From assembly GCA_013398295.1 (NCBI GenBank), contig VZSF01003599.1, forward strand, positions 1,776,206 through 1,840,205: a stretch of 64,000 nt of DNA, in the 5' to 3' direction. Under the pieces are notes generated by a model, which saw only the letters and a list, made by a program, of their open reading frames with translations, did no database searches and had not been told where the DNA came from. Below, piece after piece: positions 1 through 14,565 of this stretch; the first letter of the stretch is position 1, and each line of letters starts with the position of its first letter. This DNA comes from Chionis minor. Its lineage: Eukaryota > Chordata > Aves > Charadriiformes > Chionididae. Both the position numbers and the translations under genes were made by a program.

Positions 1-247
1 GCATGCGGGGAGAGGTGGCGGCGGCGGCGCTTCCTGCCCCGGGAGGGGGCCCGGGACCACGCGGGCCGTTGGGGCAGGGGGGCCGGGCCGGGCTGGGCTG
101 CGGGCGTTGCGCCGGCGGCGCCCACTGGCGCGCAGAGCACGCGCCTCGGGAGCCGTTTGGGAATGGGAAAGGGCGCCTGGCCCCTTCCGGCTGGGCCTTG
201 AATCAGCTCGCCCGTTGTGAGCTCACATGCTTCCATTTCCCCTGCAG
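1..247 (+). promoter_or_regulatory. RAN: CpG-rich RAN promoter / intron 1 region
   Basis: The first 180 bases are extremely GC-rich, with GGC repeats and dense CpG dinucleotides, then composition drops to normal toward a pyrimidine-rich splice acceptor (cag at 245-247) just before the RAN start exon. Vertebrate RAN has a non-coding first exon followed by a short intron, so this stretch is most likely the downstream part of the RAN CpG-island promoter, with exon 1 either in its first bases or upstream of the window. I cannot fix the transcription start or the exon 1 donor. An open frame runs from position 3 into the start exon, but the acceptor at 247 makes an N-terminal extension unlikely. 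Confidence 0.65.
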
Positions 248-254
248 ACCCAGC

Positions 255-3668
<3,414 letters not shown>

Positions 3669-4065
3669 GGGATGAAGCTGGAGCCCAGCGTCAGAAGTCT
3701 AGTTTTATAGGCAACTGTCCTGTGATGTCAGTGGTGCAGCGTGTTTGCCACTTTATTATCTAGCTGAGCAGAACATGTGCTTAATCTTTGGGATGCTGAA
3801 AGAGATGAATGGGCTTCGGAGTGAATGTGGCAGTTTAAAAAAAAAAAAAACAAACAAAACAAAATGAAAAAAAAAACCAAAACAAAAAACTTCATATTTT
3901 GGACCTGCATATTTAGCTGTTTTTTGGACTGCAATTACTTCCCCCTTTTGAGTTTCAAATATAAGACTGCTGCAGTCACATCAGAGTGTTAAGTGGTAAA
4001 TCTTGTTTCTGTCATTCTCATTCTTTTTTGTTTAGATAATAAAGTTGTATTTCAAGTATCTCTAA
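3669..4065 (+). promoter_or_regulatory. RAN: RAN 3'UTR and polyadenylation region
   Basis: Runs from the stop codon to just past an AATAAA at 4038-4043 followed by a T/G-rich downstream stretch; the cleavage site is inferred at about 4055-4065. It contains an A-rich simple-sequence block at 3836-3891 (A runs broken by C). Confidence 0.8.
3836..3891 (+). repeat. A-rich simple repeat in RAN 3'UTR
   Basis: About 55 bases of A runs interrupted by single C residues (AAAAC-like). It lies inside the 3'UTR and could mis-prime oligo-dT cDNA libraries. Confidence 0.85.
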
Positions 4066-4889
4066 GCAAGTGAACTTTCATGCATTGTTAAGAAAACTCT
4101 TCAAAGTGTCTTCTGCTCTTCAGTTGAGGCTAATACTTGGTTCTCTACTGCATTTTTCATTCTCTGTTCCGTCCTGCTTCTCATCTTATGCTCCTCTTGC
4201 TAAATAAGAGCTAACAGTTAATCTTCCCTTGATTTCCTGAAGCATATAACTAAAGCACCTGAGGAAAGCTGAACTAACTGCCAGGTAAAACTAAAGCAGT
4301 GAACACTTTAGTGACTGGATCACCATTCCCGTGCAAACGGGAATGCTTGTGCTCTGCAGGGCCTCTGGAGAGAAGAGTGCGTAGTTCAGCTTGCGTGTGC
4401 TACCATTAGATACAGCCTCTCAACTCTCTAACTCTTAGTACAATATACCTTCACAGAGCTCTGTATTTTTAGTAGCCGGAAACAAATGGCATCTAGGTCT
4501 GTTAGGTGACTCTAAAGCTGTATCTTTGCATGGAATATCATTCAGTAGAGCTGTAGCTGGTTAAACAAACTCTTTAAGCATCTTCAAATTCACTAACTAG
4601 AAAACAGCTGTGGTCTGAGCTAAAAGGCTCTGGGCTACAAAATGGTGTGTTAACCAAAACCACACTTATAAATATCAAGACTTTACTGTAACTGCACCAA
4701 GTTCTTAATTTGAAACTCTAGCTTATTACAGCACAAATGGTGGAAAATGTCAACTTTTAACACTATCTTGTAGAGATTAATCTTGGTCAATATTAGTACT
4801 GCTAGTAAACAAAAACTGAGATACCATTTTTCAGTAGTGTTTGAGAACATGAAGCCTTGAACTCTTCAGTTTTGTATTTTTGGTTTCTT

Positions 4890-4895
4890 AATAAA
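4890..4895 (+). terminator. RAN: Candidate distal polyadenylation signal
   Basis: AATAAA followed within 40 bases by T-rich and TG-rich sequence (to about 4940). It could end a longer RAN transcript about 830 bases past the proximal site. Sequence alone does not show use. Confidence 0.35.
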
Positions 4896-6880
4896 GTGGA
4901 GCATTTCATTTATTCCTTTTAACTTGCATGTTTGTGTACGTAACTCCTACTTGAACAGTTAACTGTTAAGGTATAGTGTAGCAAAAAGCGGGGCCTATGA
5001 CTACTCTGCAATGCTGTTGAACAGGAGTCATGTTAAGTTGGTGCAAGTAGGAATTTGGGAGGGTTTCTTTTTTCCCTTTTTCTAGCTGGTCAGTGAAAAG
5101 CCAAATTGTGGTATTCAGGACCTGGAATTCCTTAATGAAAATAAGGAACGTCGTACACTTAGTTTGTAAAACGCCAAACTCCCGCTTAACATCCCATTGA
5201 ATCTTCTCGCTGCATCATCTTGCTTTAACTTCACGCTGTAGGTTCTTGCCTATAGTGTTTACTAATGTACCTGTGCATATCTTGGTTAATACTGCTAGCT
5301 TGACTGTCCCCTGCTGCTTTACTAGGTGTGGTGGCTTTTTTTTTTGTCTTCAAGCTCTCTCACTTCTGGAGATGCACTATTTGAAAAACAAAAAATAGAT
5401 TTAGGAAACTTCAGTAGTTCTGCAGTATTGATCTGCCTTAAGGCAAAACCCCAGCAGCCCTGGTTATATTTGTATTCCCTGGTGTGTGCATGGTGTCGTC
5501 TTTACAACTTGCCTGCTGTGCTGAGGTACTAGTCTTAGTATGAATTCCTACAAAACGGCTGGAAAGATTACGGGAAGTCAAATGGCTGTTTAGTGTAGCT
5601 GCTGTGAAGTTTGCTTTGTAATCCTCAGTCTTACTTTTAAGTCCCCAAAAACTGGCCTCCCAAGCAGGCAGTAATACTAGTCCCCCTGTAACAATCTCTT
5701 CAATTTGAAATGTTTTGGGGCTGGAATTAAGTCTGTCTTGCAGCATCGTACTTGGTTTGTCACATTTAGTCCCTGTTAACTGATGATAAATAAGGCAGGT
5801 AGCTTTAATATGTGTGTGCAGACTCCTCGGTTGACGTTGCTGAACTATAACGCTTCTAAGAAGTTTTTCACTAGGTGGGTTTAGGCAAAATAAAATTTTA
5901 TCTATTTAAGTCAAGCAATGAGGAAAATAAAACTTGTGTTCTAATAACCTCTGCACTAGATAGTCACATCAATCTGTATTGGAGCTCTACCATTATCAGG
6001 ACTGAGTTGAGATGGAAATCCTTCGTTGCAGGATGTACTTGGTTCTGCTTGCTCGCCTGCTGGATGCTGAGATTAATCATAGGAGTTTCTGTGTTCCCTG
6101 CACGCAGTTTGGTACCAGTTTTCCCACACTAAGATCTCTGGTTTCAGGTTCATTTTTAGTACCTTGTCATTACCCATCAGGTGCTGCTTGAACTTCCAAC
6201 AGCAGGACGAGGTGCTGGGCCACTTAGTGATCCTAGTTTTGTGATACAACGGTGAGTTTTTCAGTGTCTAAGCCCAGAGGGCTGTAGTGGGAGAGTCACT
6301 GTAGAACTAGTGCACGAGCAAAATACGTAAGGCAAAAGCATTAGTCAAACTGGCAGGGAAACGTTTTGCTGCTTCTCACTGAACCTTTCAATGAAGGGTG
6401 TTGAAGGCCTCCTTAGGAAAACCCTTGGATCCCTCAGGATTTCAACAGAGAAGCTCGTTTAAAACACTAGAGGACGCTTCTCTGCGGCAACTGGAAATCT
6501 GTGAGAAGGTTGAAGTCTGCCCCTTTTATGGATGCAAGTTACGTACAACAAAATTTATCTTTCCCTTTTTTCCTTAGAAATGCTTCTGTAGTGTTGCTAA
6601 TAGGGTCTTAGCCTGAACTAGTGGGGAAAACAGTGCTGAGACTAATTATTATTCTACTTCCACCTTACCAAAACAGAAATACCTGATTTAATTGAAGCCA
6701 GTTGCTTTCCTGACCTGGGCTGGGAGGTAGCACTGGCCACCTTCTCACCTGAGATTTGGCAAGAGTTGATTGAGCCCTCTTAAACCAGGACTGACAGCAC
6801 TGTCTTGCCAAGTAATTGAAAAGCTAAATCTGCTGCTGCTTTGATCAGTTTGTTTCACATGGGTGCATTAATTTATCAGT

Positions 6881-6915
6881 TGGGGGTGTGTGGGGGGGTG
6901 TGTGTGTGTGTGTGT
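6881..6915 (+). repeat. GT/G-rich microsatellite
   Basis: G-runs alternating with GT dinucleotides, ending in an uninterrupted run of eight or more GT units. Confidence 0.9.
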
Positions 6916-9000
6916 TGAAGTTTACCTTTAAGAATCTTCTTTTCCTGGCACAAGCTGCCATCCCATGAAGGAGTTTTTCCTTGCATGTGTCCTGTAGCAC
7001 TTCTGGTCATCTCTGCAAGTGGCCAGAATTGGGAAACACTTTCAACTGGGAGCTCGTGTTGAGAGAATACAGCTATGCTGTGCCGGGCTGGTAGCTCGCT
7101 CAGATGACACACAGGTCAGAGGGCTGGGAATGGCCGGAGTGCAGATTTGGAGCCTTCACTGCCCTCCGGCTTGTGTGTAACTGGCCTTGTGGTGCAAGCT
7201 ATTGTCTTTCCAGCAGAAAGGGCAGAAAAAGACTCATTCTGAGCTACAGCCCGCTCAGCTGCCTGACAAATAATATAATATTAAACTTGGAAGAATTTTG
7301 CGCTTTAAAGGAAGACTTAATATGATAACCTGGCTTAGTGGGACTTACTGAGGAGCCAAACCAGAGCCTCTTTAGAGCCTGAGTTATTGAATAATTGTAG
7401 GAATGTCGAAACGTAAGGCATGATATTTATACCAATGCTCTAGCACAAAGCCTGAATCTTCTAAAGTTAGAGAGTTCTGTGTACGAGGCAAATCCTGTTA
7501 ATTGGGTTGTTTGGGTAACTCTTCTAGTTCACAAAGTGGACAGGTTGTTCAATGAGGGAATGACACGTCCCCAAAATTTTAGTGTGCTACAATCTGCATC
7601 GCTGAAATGGGCAATGTTCACACTAGGGCACTAGTTCAGTATAGGTTGTTTGATTTTCATTTTATTTTGGGTAGTTGTCCTGCTGTGATCCTGGAATTCT
7701 GTGATTAAAAGCATGGCATTCCCGTATTTCTACTACTTGAGGGGAAAAAAAAATCAAAGTATGAGGGCACATTTCCCCAAATAATGTTACAAACATAATG
7801 TCATATCCTATATAACACTACTAGAAGTTTTAATGTTTGATCCACTGTCTCTGAAGTAATAGTTTTAATGTATGTGACGCAAGCATTCAGAATTGCATTT
7901 CATCAATATACTTCCAGGTTGGTAGGAGGCAAGGAGCGTGGGCTACTCACAGTTGGCTATTTCCGTGTTGACACTTTATTAATAAAGACTGAAAAGGGCA
8001 TCTGAAACAAAGAGTCTGTAGGTGTAAAGCAGGCAGTCCTAAGCAGAAAGCTTATAAGGTGGTGTCATTAATAACATTTAAGAAGAAAACTTTAACCAGT
8101 GTCCTTCCTGGTAGGATCGGCGACGTGACAAAACCGCTGATTATACTCTGAAGCATCAGGATCTTTCTGGATCTATCTGATCCAGATATACTCCAGCTAT
8201 TTGAGTCTCCTGTATGAAGCGTTTAAACTAAAGACAGCAAATCAAGTGACCGATAGGAATGATTCTTGTTTGCCTTGAACTTGTTTTTCAGGTATGAGCT
8301 AGCCTGTGTGAGCCGGTACGGTAGCCTGATTTCCCGGTTGTAATACTAACCGCGGCTGCTGCTGCTTTATAAGCTTTTCACCACACAAAAACAGTGGTAA
8401 CTCGGTGATTTTTTTATATCTCGGTGACTTTTGAAAATAGTGCTGGGGGGAAGCAAAGTGTGTTATACTGAGAGTACGAAAAAAAGTTAACTTCCAGGCT
8501 TTTTCAATGGATGTGAGAATTTCCAGATCTCAGCTTGGGTTCACAGGGCAAGCATTTAGGGAAGTAGCTCAAACCAAAGAGGTTTGTTCCATTTATAAAG
8601 AAAAAAGTGGGTCATAACAAACAAGAAATCTCTGGGCATTTTTGCTGGCACTGCTCATTAACTTTTGATTCTGCACCAGGTATTTTTCTTGCTTATTTTT
8701 GTCTGGAGGTTTTGTTTTACTCGAACGCCCAAATTGGTGCCTAGTTATAAAACTGATTTCAAACTATAGCAGATGAGTACAGTAAGTCTTCAAAGGTGAC
8801 AGCTGAAAGAGCTGTTGGAGACACCCCATCTGCCAGCCGGGAAGCATGGAATTGTTGCCAGGACCGTGAGGCTGGAAGCAGGTGAGAGCGCAGTTTTCCG
8901 CTCACCAGCTCAAAGTGGAAAAAACCCCTTTTTTACGGAGCTCGAGGGGTTCCAGCATCATTCCCTCCTCTCGCTGGCAAGCAGACTGGGCGGCATCCGA

Positions 9001-9041
9001 GAATTCCAGGGTAATTCCAGGTACTCCGGGTAATTCCAGGT
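9001..9041 (+). repeat. Short tandem repeat of a GGTAATTCCAGG unit
   Basis: Three near-copies of a unit around AATTCCAGG spaced by 12-18 bases at the upstream edge of the CpG island. Confidence 0.7.
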
Positions 9042-9248
9042 TTGGATGAACCCCTTTTCCCGCCGGGAGAAGTTCACTTTTGTGCTACCAGTTTCAGCCG
9101 CGCGGTGGGGCGCGCTGTCCGCCCAGCGGCTTGGCTGCGGCCAACTGGTGTTACTGGGAAGGCGCCTGGTGGGGCCGCACAAGAGTCGCGGATTCAGGAA
9201 GGGGCGAGGGGGGAGATCGGGGNTGTTCAGCCGCGTTAACAGGAGGAA

Positions 9249-9305
9249 ATGTCTGTTCTGGGAGCGCAGCAGCAGCCGCCAGTTGATAAAAATTTAAAAC
9301 AGCAG
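9249..9305 (+). other. Candidate first (coding or leader) exon with ATG and donor
   Basis: ATG at 9249 opens a 19-codon frame, MSVLGAQQQPPVDKNLKQQ, that stays open to a consensus donor CAG|gtgaga at 9305/9306 in phase 0. An in-frame TAA sits nine bases upstream of the codon just before the ATG region (9237), so the frame starts inside the CpG island. I do not recognise the peptide. A later exon with matching phase is at 13441. Alternatively this is 5'UTR of ADGRD1 and the ATG is an upstream ORF. No search was possible, and the coding status is unproven. Confidence 0.3.
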
Positions 9306-12300
9306 GTGAGAGTTGGGGTTTTTTTTTGTGTGTGCGGTGTTTCCATGCATTGCAAAATAGGGTAAATATAATCGGACTTTTAATGGGGTTAGTTTTTCTT
9401 TTGAGTTAAATCCACTAAAAAGCGTGAAGTGGTTCAGGACAGTGAATTACAGGAGGATTTTTGTTACCCTGATGATGTTCGCATCACAAAGCCATCATGT
9501 ACTTCACAATTTTTTTCCTACTTTTCAGCAAATTTAGGTTAAGTGTAAGAATTTGAGCTTACTCTATGGAACCAGTCAACGTCTTGGTAACTGACATTGA
9601 ATTAAAGTATAATTTGGCTTGGGGCGGGGGAAGCGCATGAAGTGCTGCTCACCTGACCTTGATGCAAACCAAAAATCGGGTGAAGAATACGCAGTAGTCA
9701 CATCTGGCGCAGCACTGCCGTGTCACCCATGTTTGATCTTGGAGTCAAATTACAGTAAGAACAGCGAAATCAGCAGAATTTCATAAGGGAGGAAAATGTT
9801 CCCCCCCACAGACCTTCAGATTTGAAATTAGGCTGGCCCGGAAGAACGGCTCCGTGGCAGTTCTCTCTGGATACGCTGGAGAACACTATCCTTAAAGGTC
9901 CCCAAATGTGCTGTGCACGTTTCGTTGGTGAGAAACTCCATCCGCGCTGCCCAGCTGAGGTCCCTGGTTCAGAGCGTGGAATACGCAATTCTGACTCTAC
10001 GCAGGCAAATCCCCAGCGGATGTCGTGCTGGTGGGACTACCGGCAGCTATGGCACTGGAGAAGCCTGGGTGGTGGGGCACAAACCCAAGGCAGCATTTTT
10101 GGAAGCACAGCCTAGGCTGTCGCTGAGATAAAGCAACAAGCAAAATGTTGCCTTGGGCAGCGAGACGAGACCTCTGTTGTAAAGGGCTGAACCTGTGAGA
10201 AGGAACATGAGGGAACTTGAAAGCACGCACACAAGTTGGGCCACCAGAGAAGGTACGGAGAGTAGATCAAGGCATAGATCTAAGTTATGACTAGAGAACT
10301 GTCCTGGTTTGAGGTAAAACGGAGCCAATTTTCTTTTAGCATCTTAGCGAAACGCTTATACGCTAATAATGTGGTAATGATTAATGCAACATTCCAAAGC
10401 ATAACTAATTAATAGCAATTATATGGAGTGGAAGTTGCTAGTAGATATCAAACTAAATAGAAGAAAGGAGTAGGGGGAAGAAAAGATGCAGGTTGGAGAG
10501 GGAGGGGAAATGCCAAAACTCTCCTGGCAGCTGAGAACTTGACTAGGTGGTTCTCCAGCGTGTAACTCAGGACCAGCTTGGTATCCAACAGATTGCAAGA
10601 ACTCCCAGTATCTGTATGTGAGAGAGGCTGGTATCACTCTGCTTGGAAGCACTTTAGGTAGCGCTGACAGGATACTGCAGCAAAAAGCCTTGAAGAGAAG
10701 AAGTTGACCCAACAGAAAATAACTGACTTTGTTCCCTCACTAATCTTCATTGTGCACAGGTCAGTTGACTTTGCTAGAACTTCCATGTTTAAAATGGAAA
10801 CTGCCTGAGAAAATCCACCTTAACACCCTGCAACTTGAAGGTTACTTGTCAGGTGGTGTTTTGCTACTTTCTTGTAAGTGAATAACTTGAGTTTCTCCAG
10901 GTCCTGCACCACTTCAGTAAACAGCAAGGACTTTTAGTAACATGTAAGGGATGAATATGATTTGGGCATGTAACATACCCTGCATTGCCGTTTGAAAGAC
11001 TTATACCCCAAGACAAGCATTTTTCTATTACGTGTTTTATTACTCCTTTCAGTGACTTCAGTTGACTACCTTTGCAAGTGTCTTCAAGTGCCTCATTGTA
11101 GGCTGGTTGCTACGTGTGCATCCAGTGCCTTGTACGACTGTGACCGTGTCGTCACCTGGAAGCTTCAGTATGACATGTGTGAAACAATATTCTTATTTTT
11201 CATGTAAATATTCTTTATCAGCCTTGCAAAATAAATGAAAACGGGAACATACAGGTGTAAAAACTACTCTTCTGTCTTTGTAAAACCAATAGAAGAAGAT
11301 AATGCTATCTGCTTGGGTTAGTTACGCTTTCAAAATTTATTTGTATTTCGGTCGCTGTTGACCTCTATTGAGTGGATACTTGCTACTAGTGGTTTACTGC
11401 TGGCAGAGGGCTAATGCTTTTATCCCCTCTGAACAGTGAATAAATCCTACTTCTGAATACATGGCATATAGCACTGGCTATTAAAAATCTGACATGTTAA
11501 GTTTTGTAATGCCATTTTCACAGGTGCTGGCTTGACTTACAGAACTGTTTCTTCCTTATTTAATTCTACACACGTGAATGTTGTTACGGTAGGTATTCCT
11601 TGGTGATTCTGTCTCCCGCTCTTCAACCCATATGACTTAGCATATGCTAAAAAAGGCTTACAACCCAAGAGAAAGAAGGGAAACATGTAATTTATTGAAA
11701 AATCAATATTTCTAACTAATTAAAAAAGATCTGAAGAAGGTCACGTCAGTTGTCTTTAGCTGCAAGTGACATCTGAAAATGACAGTTATTTAAGGAGCCT
11801 AGGAAAATCACTGTGAGATTGACAAATCCTTTAGAAAAAGAAAAGGGGATTTTTTTTGATCTCCATATCATCTGTTTTCATAGTCGAAATCACATTTAGA
11901 ATGGTTGATTTTATTTTAGTTTGCTTTTCTGCAGTATGCATTAAGAACAGTGGCAGATACAAATGGGATTTTTTTTTTCCTTTTGTTTATTGTTTTGAAA
12001 ATATGTTAAGCTTTTAGCCAGCTCCGTGATTCCAGAGTGTGTCTTGTGATTTTAGGATCTTTGGGATGGTTGTTGCAGCCAACAGATGTAAGTGATTTCT
12101 CTAGTCAGATTATTAAGCATTACAGCAGAGCAAGGAGCAAGCTAATAGCAGTCGCAGTGGTCAAGAGAGTGCATGGAAGAGAATTTATGCCAGGGTTTGG
12201 TTTATATATTGACCCTCTTCTGCCAATGGAGAGCTAAAACTCCAAGACTTGGTACCTGAAAATGTGGGGCGTAGTCTGGACCTTAATTCTGGAATTTGGT

Positions 12301-13440
12301 TTTCGTGCTTTTAGATTAATTAGTGGGTTGCATTTCAAATGTGACGACTCTTCAGATCTTAGTAAGAGTGAGGATGTGGGAGCTGCTGCCAACATTTTAG
12401 CCAGCTCTCTGATTTCTGTCCCCACCCTCTCATTGCTTTTGCCACTTAAATGTAAAGTAAGAAACTACAAAAGACAGAAACTTTGTTATTCCCCACAGAA
12501 TGAAGAGTCTTTAATATGTACATTTATAATAGGCTCAGATGTTCTTACTGAGAAGCAATTTGCAGATTGGCTTCTGGGTGTATTTTCCATTTGTGCTAGT
12601 AAACTTGTTTCACAAAGCAGTTCAATGAAACTTTCATGGACTTGCTTTTACCCAGAAGAGCAAGAGAGAATTAAGTAAGACTGTAAGAGGAAAAATTGGC
12701 ACAAGTTCTAAAGGCAAAACTTTATCATGGGGAAATACTTCTGTAATTAAGAAAATCTGACTACCTGAATGATACCAAAAATATGTAGTTACAGGCAGGG
12801 GCGTTTTAGCAAATAAGATTTGGCATAATCACATAGAAAAGAATTTCTATAACTTTTTATTTATACAGTTATCCAATTTTACGTAAGCTTGACACTAAGG
12901 CTCAGATAATCAAAGATTTGATTAAATTAAATCTTTGGGATTTGCACGAAAGCCTAAACTGTTTTGCAAAAATCAAATGTTTCCTTCATGGAATGGGATG
13001 TTCAGTGCACTGCAACAATACAAAAAAAGCCTAATAACCAGGATGATGCAGTAAATAAACAATAAAAAGAGTAATCCAGTAACTATTAATTAGCAATTAG
13101 TACCTTATCCAAAGAAAACTTAAATGTATAATTTATTGTATGATGTTATTCACCTGCTTACCTGGTCTTTAAATCACAGGGCTCTTAATGTTTTCAGAAA
13201 GAATCTATAAATTAAATCAGCTTAGCATTACATATACAGCACGACAAAAGTATTTGCATCTGATTAGGCCTAAGTTGTGTTGCCAAAAAGCTGTATTTTG
13301 TTTTCTGGCATTGATCAGCTACTTCTCATTTTCTTAATTAGAAAAATATTTTTCCGTGATAGTGTTAGCCTTGTTGAATTAACTCCAGGATTTTTGTTTG
13401 CTTTTTCTTCAGGCTGAACTGTTCACTTTGTCCTTTTCAG
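9306..13440. other. Region without recognised exons (candidate intron)
   Basis: I recognise no coding exon. It contains a possible LTR fragment near 10.3 kb, an AATAAA at 11230, and a few acceptor-like sites whose phase-0 continuation hits a stop at once. A 138-codon open frame at 12262-12678 has no recognisable motif and fits chance expectation. Confidence 0.5.
10300..10420 (+). mobile_element. Possible solo-LTR fragment of an avian endogenous retrovirus
   Basis: The stretch opens with TGTCCTGGTTTG followed about 15 bases later by AATTTTCTTTTAGC. This resembles from memory the 5' edge of many avian ERV long terminal repeats. I cannot define the 3' edge, see no target-site duplication and see no retroviral coding sequence. 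The call rests only on this short similarity. Confidence 0.28.
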
Positions 13441-13478
13441 TTTGATCAACGAAAAGAAAAATTTCACGCGCTATTTTC
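13441..13478 (+). other. Candidate internal exon, 38 nt
   Basis: Flanked by a good polypyrimidine tract with ttttcag and by a consensus gtgagt donor. Read in phase 0 after the 9249-9305 frame it gives FDQRKEKFHALF plus two bases. If the donor is not used, the frame stops at TGA 13480. A second pyrimidine-rich acceptor ends at 13553, only 75 bp on; continuing there gives 28 more codons to a TGA at 13636, with AATAAA at 13877. Splice-site quality is the only evidence. Confidence 0.22.
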
Positions 13479-13553
13479 GTGAGTGTGGTCTACTTACTTC
13501 ATGCCTAATTTTGCCGGAATATCTTTTACTTTTTTTTTTTAATGTACCCTCAG

Positions 13554-13900
13554 GACCAGAGTCGTGTCATGGCCACTGCCACCCTTTGATTGTCTTCTGT
13601 TAGATGGCATTGTGCAAACAAAGAACTGTAATGCCTGACATTCTCGTGGCTATGAAGCCTTTTTCTGAGAAGCTCTTGAGTCGCTCCTCAGGAGCTACCC
13701 TTGTGCAGGTGGATTCCTACTAGACTTGGGGGCCCTGTTGAGACCCTGTGAAGTAGCTCGCTGCGTCGCATCTGAGCTGCTCGTTCAGCCTTGTTTGTGC
13801 TTTTGGAGGTCACAACTCTGAGAAGCTGCACTTTGTCAAGAATCATCCTACTGCTAACCACAGTAATACAGATGCCAATAAAATCTGTATGTATTTATAA
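13554..13900 (+). other. Candidate terminal exon with polyA signal
   Basis: Begins after a long T-rich tract ending ccctcag (13553), contains a stop at 13636-13638 in the frame predicted from the candidate upstream exons, and carries AATAAA at 13877-13882 followed by TG-rich sequence. It would complete a hypothetical 59-residue frame. It may simply be non-coding sequence. Confidence 0.2.
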
Positions 13901-14254
13901 TGGTTTCTCGTGCTAGTAAAACCTCTACGTCCCTCCCGTACCATGCATTCTTTCAAAGGCAGTACTAGTTTGTACAGTCTATACAAAATCTTTATACATA
14001 ATCCTTTCCCACAAGGTCTAGGAAGTCTTGCTTTTATTCTTTTTTTTCTTTTTTTTTTTTTTAATTAAAATCGTTCTTTATAATGCCTCGAGGGGTTTTG
14101 TTTGGATATTTTTTGCTATGTGTTGGAAACTCAAATTTATTATATTCCAGGATTTGCACTGAAAATCTTAGTGTTGATACTAGCCAAAGTTAATATTGTT
14201 TAACTGAGGAAAAAATGAAAAAGGGGAATATGTAAATACATCAGCGATTTCAGA

Positions 14255-14565
14255 AGTCACAGAATCATGGCAAAATACAGTTGGAATGAACCAAAAGAAC
14301 TAATTTAGCTCTTCCTCATGCTGCAACGTAAGACTGTTTTCATAGTATCCCTGACACGTGTTTGTCCGCTCTGTCCTTCAAGACATCCAGTAAAGGAAAT
14401 TACCTTCCTGCAGTGTGTTCTACACTAATACCAAGCCTTGCTACCTCTTACTCCTCTGCGATGAGTGTGCAAAACAGATTGAGTCTTTTCACATGTTCTT
14501 TTTGCATGACCAGACCCCTCTGTACCTCCTGGCTTGTCACTCTTGACGCCTGTTCTGCTCCTGAC
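14255..14565 (-). mobile_element. Old, diverged CR1 LINE 3' fragment
   Basis: Reading along + it shows cagaatcatgg, then ttggaatgaacc, then a stretch like tagtatccctgacacgtgtttgtcc and later aagacatccagt, which follow the order of an inverted CR1 3' end. Divergence is high. Open frames here are fragments of that element or chance. Confidence 0.5.

Larger units (their letters stand above)
4066..8975. other. Intergenic DNA downstream of RAN
   Basis: No coding exon recognised. It holds a second AATAAA at 4890-4895 followed by a T-rich/GT-rich stretch, a possible distal RAN polyadenylation site. It also has a short GT-rich microsatellite at 6881-6915. Open frames here are short and have the composition expected of non-coding sequence. 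Confidence 0.6.
8980..9305 (+). promoter_or_regulatory. CpG island, candidate promoter between RAN and ADGRD1
   Basis: In the roughly 250 bases from 9055 to 9305 I count about 20 CpG dinucleotides, far above the flanks, with GC-box-like GGGGCG and GGGCGG-type elements. This is the typical look of a vertebrate CpG-island promoter. It contains one undetermined base (N at 9223). It ends at a strong splice donor (gtgaga, 9306), so a + strand transcript starting here is plausible. It may serve an unrecognised gene or supply a far-upstream leader exon for ADGRD1 (coding start 12 kb away). Confidence 0.55.

Noticed and set aside
11053..11255. Possible terminal exon (ctttcag at 11052, AATAAA at 11230) for a transcript from the 9-kb CpG island
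   Set aside because: In phase 0 it begins with TGA and has no other support. Kept only as a weak lncRNA possibility.
12262..12678. 138-codon + strand open frame
   Set aside because: No recognisable motif, no clear splice context. By my rough estimate several stop-free runs of this length are expected by chance over six frames of 64 kb.
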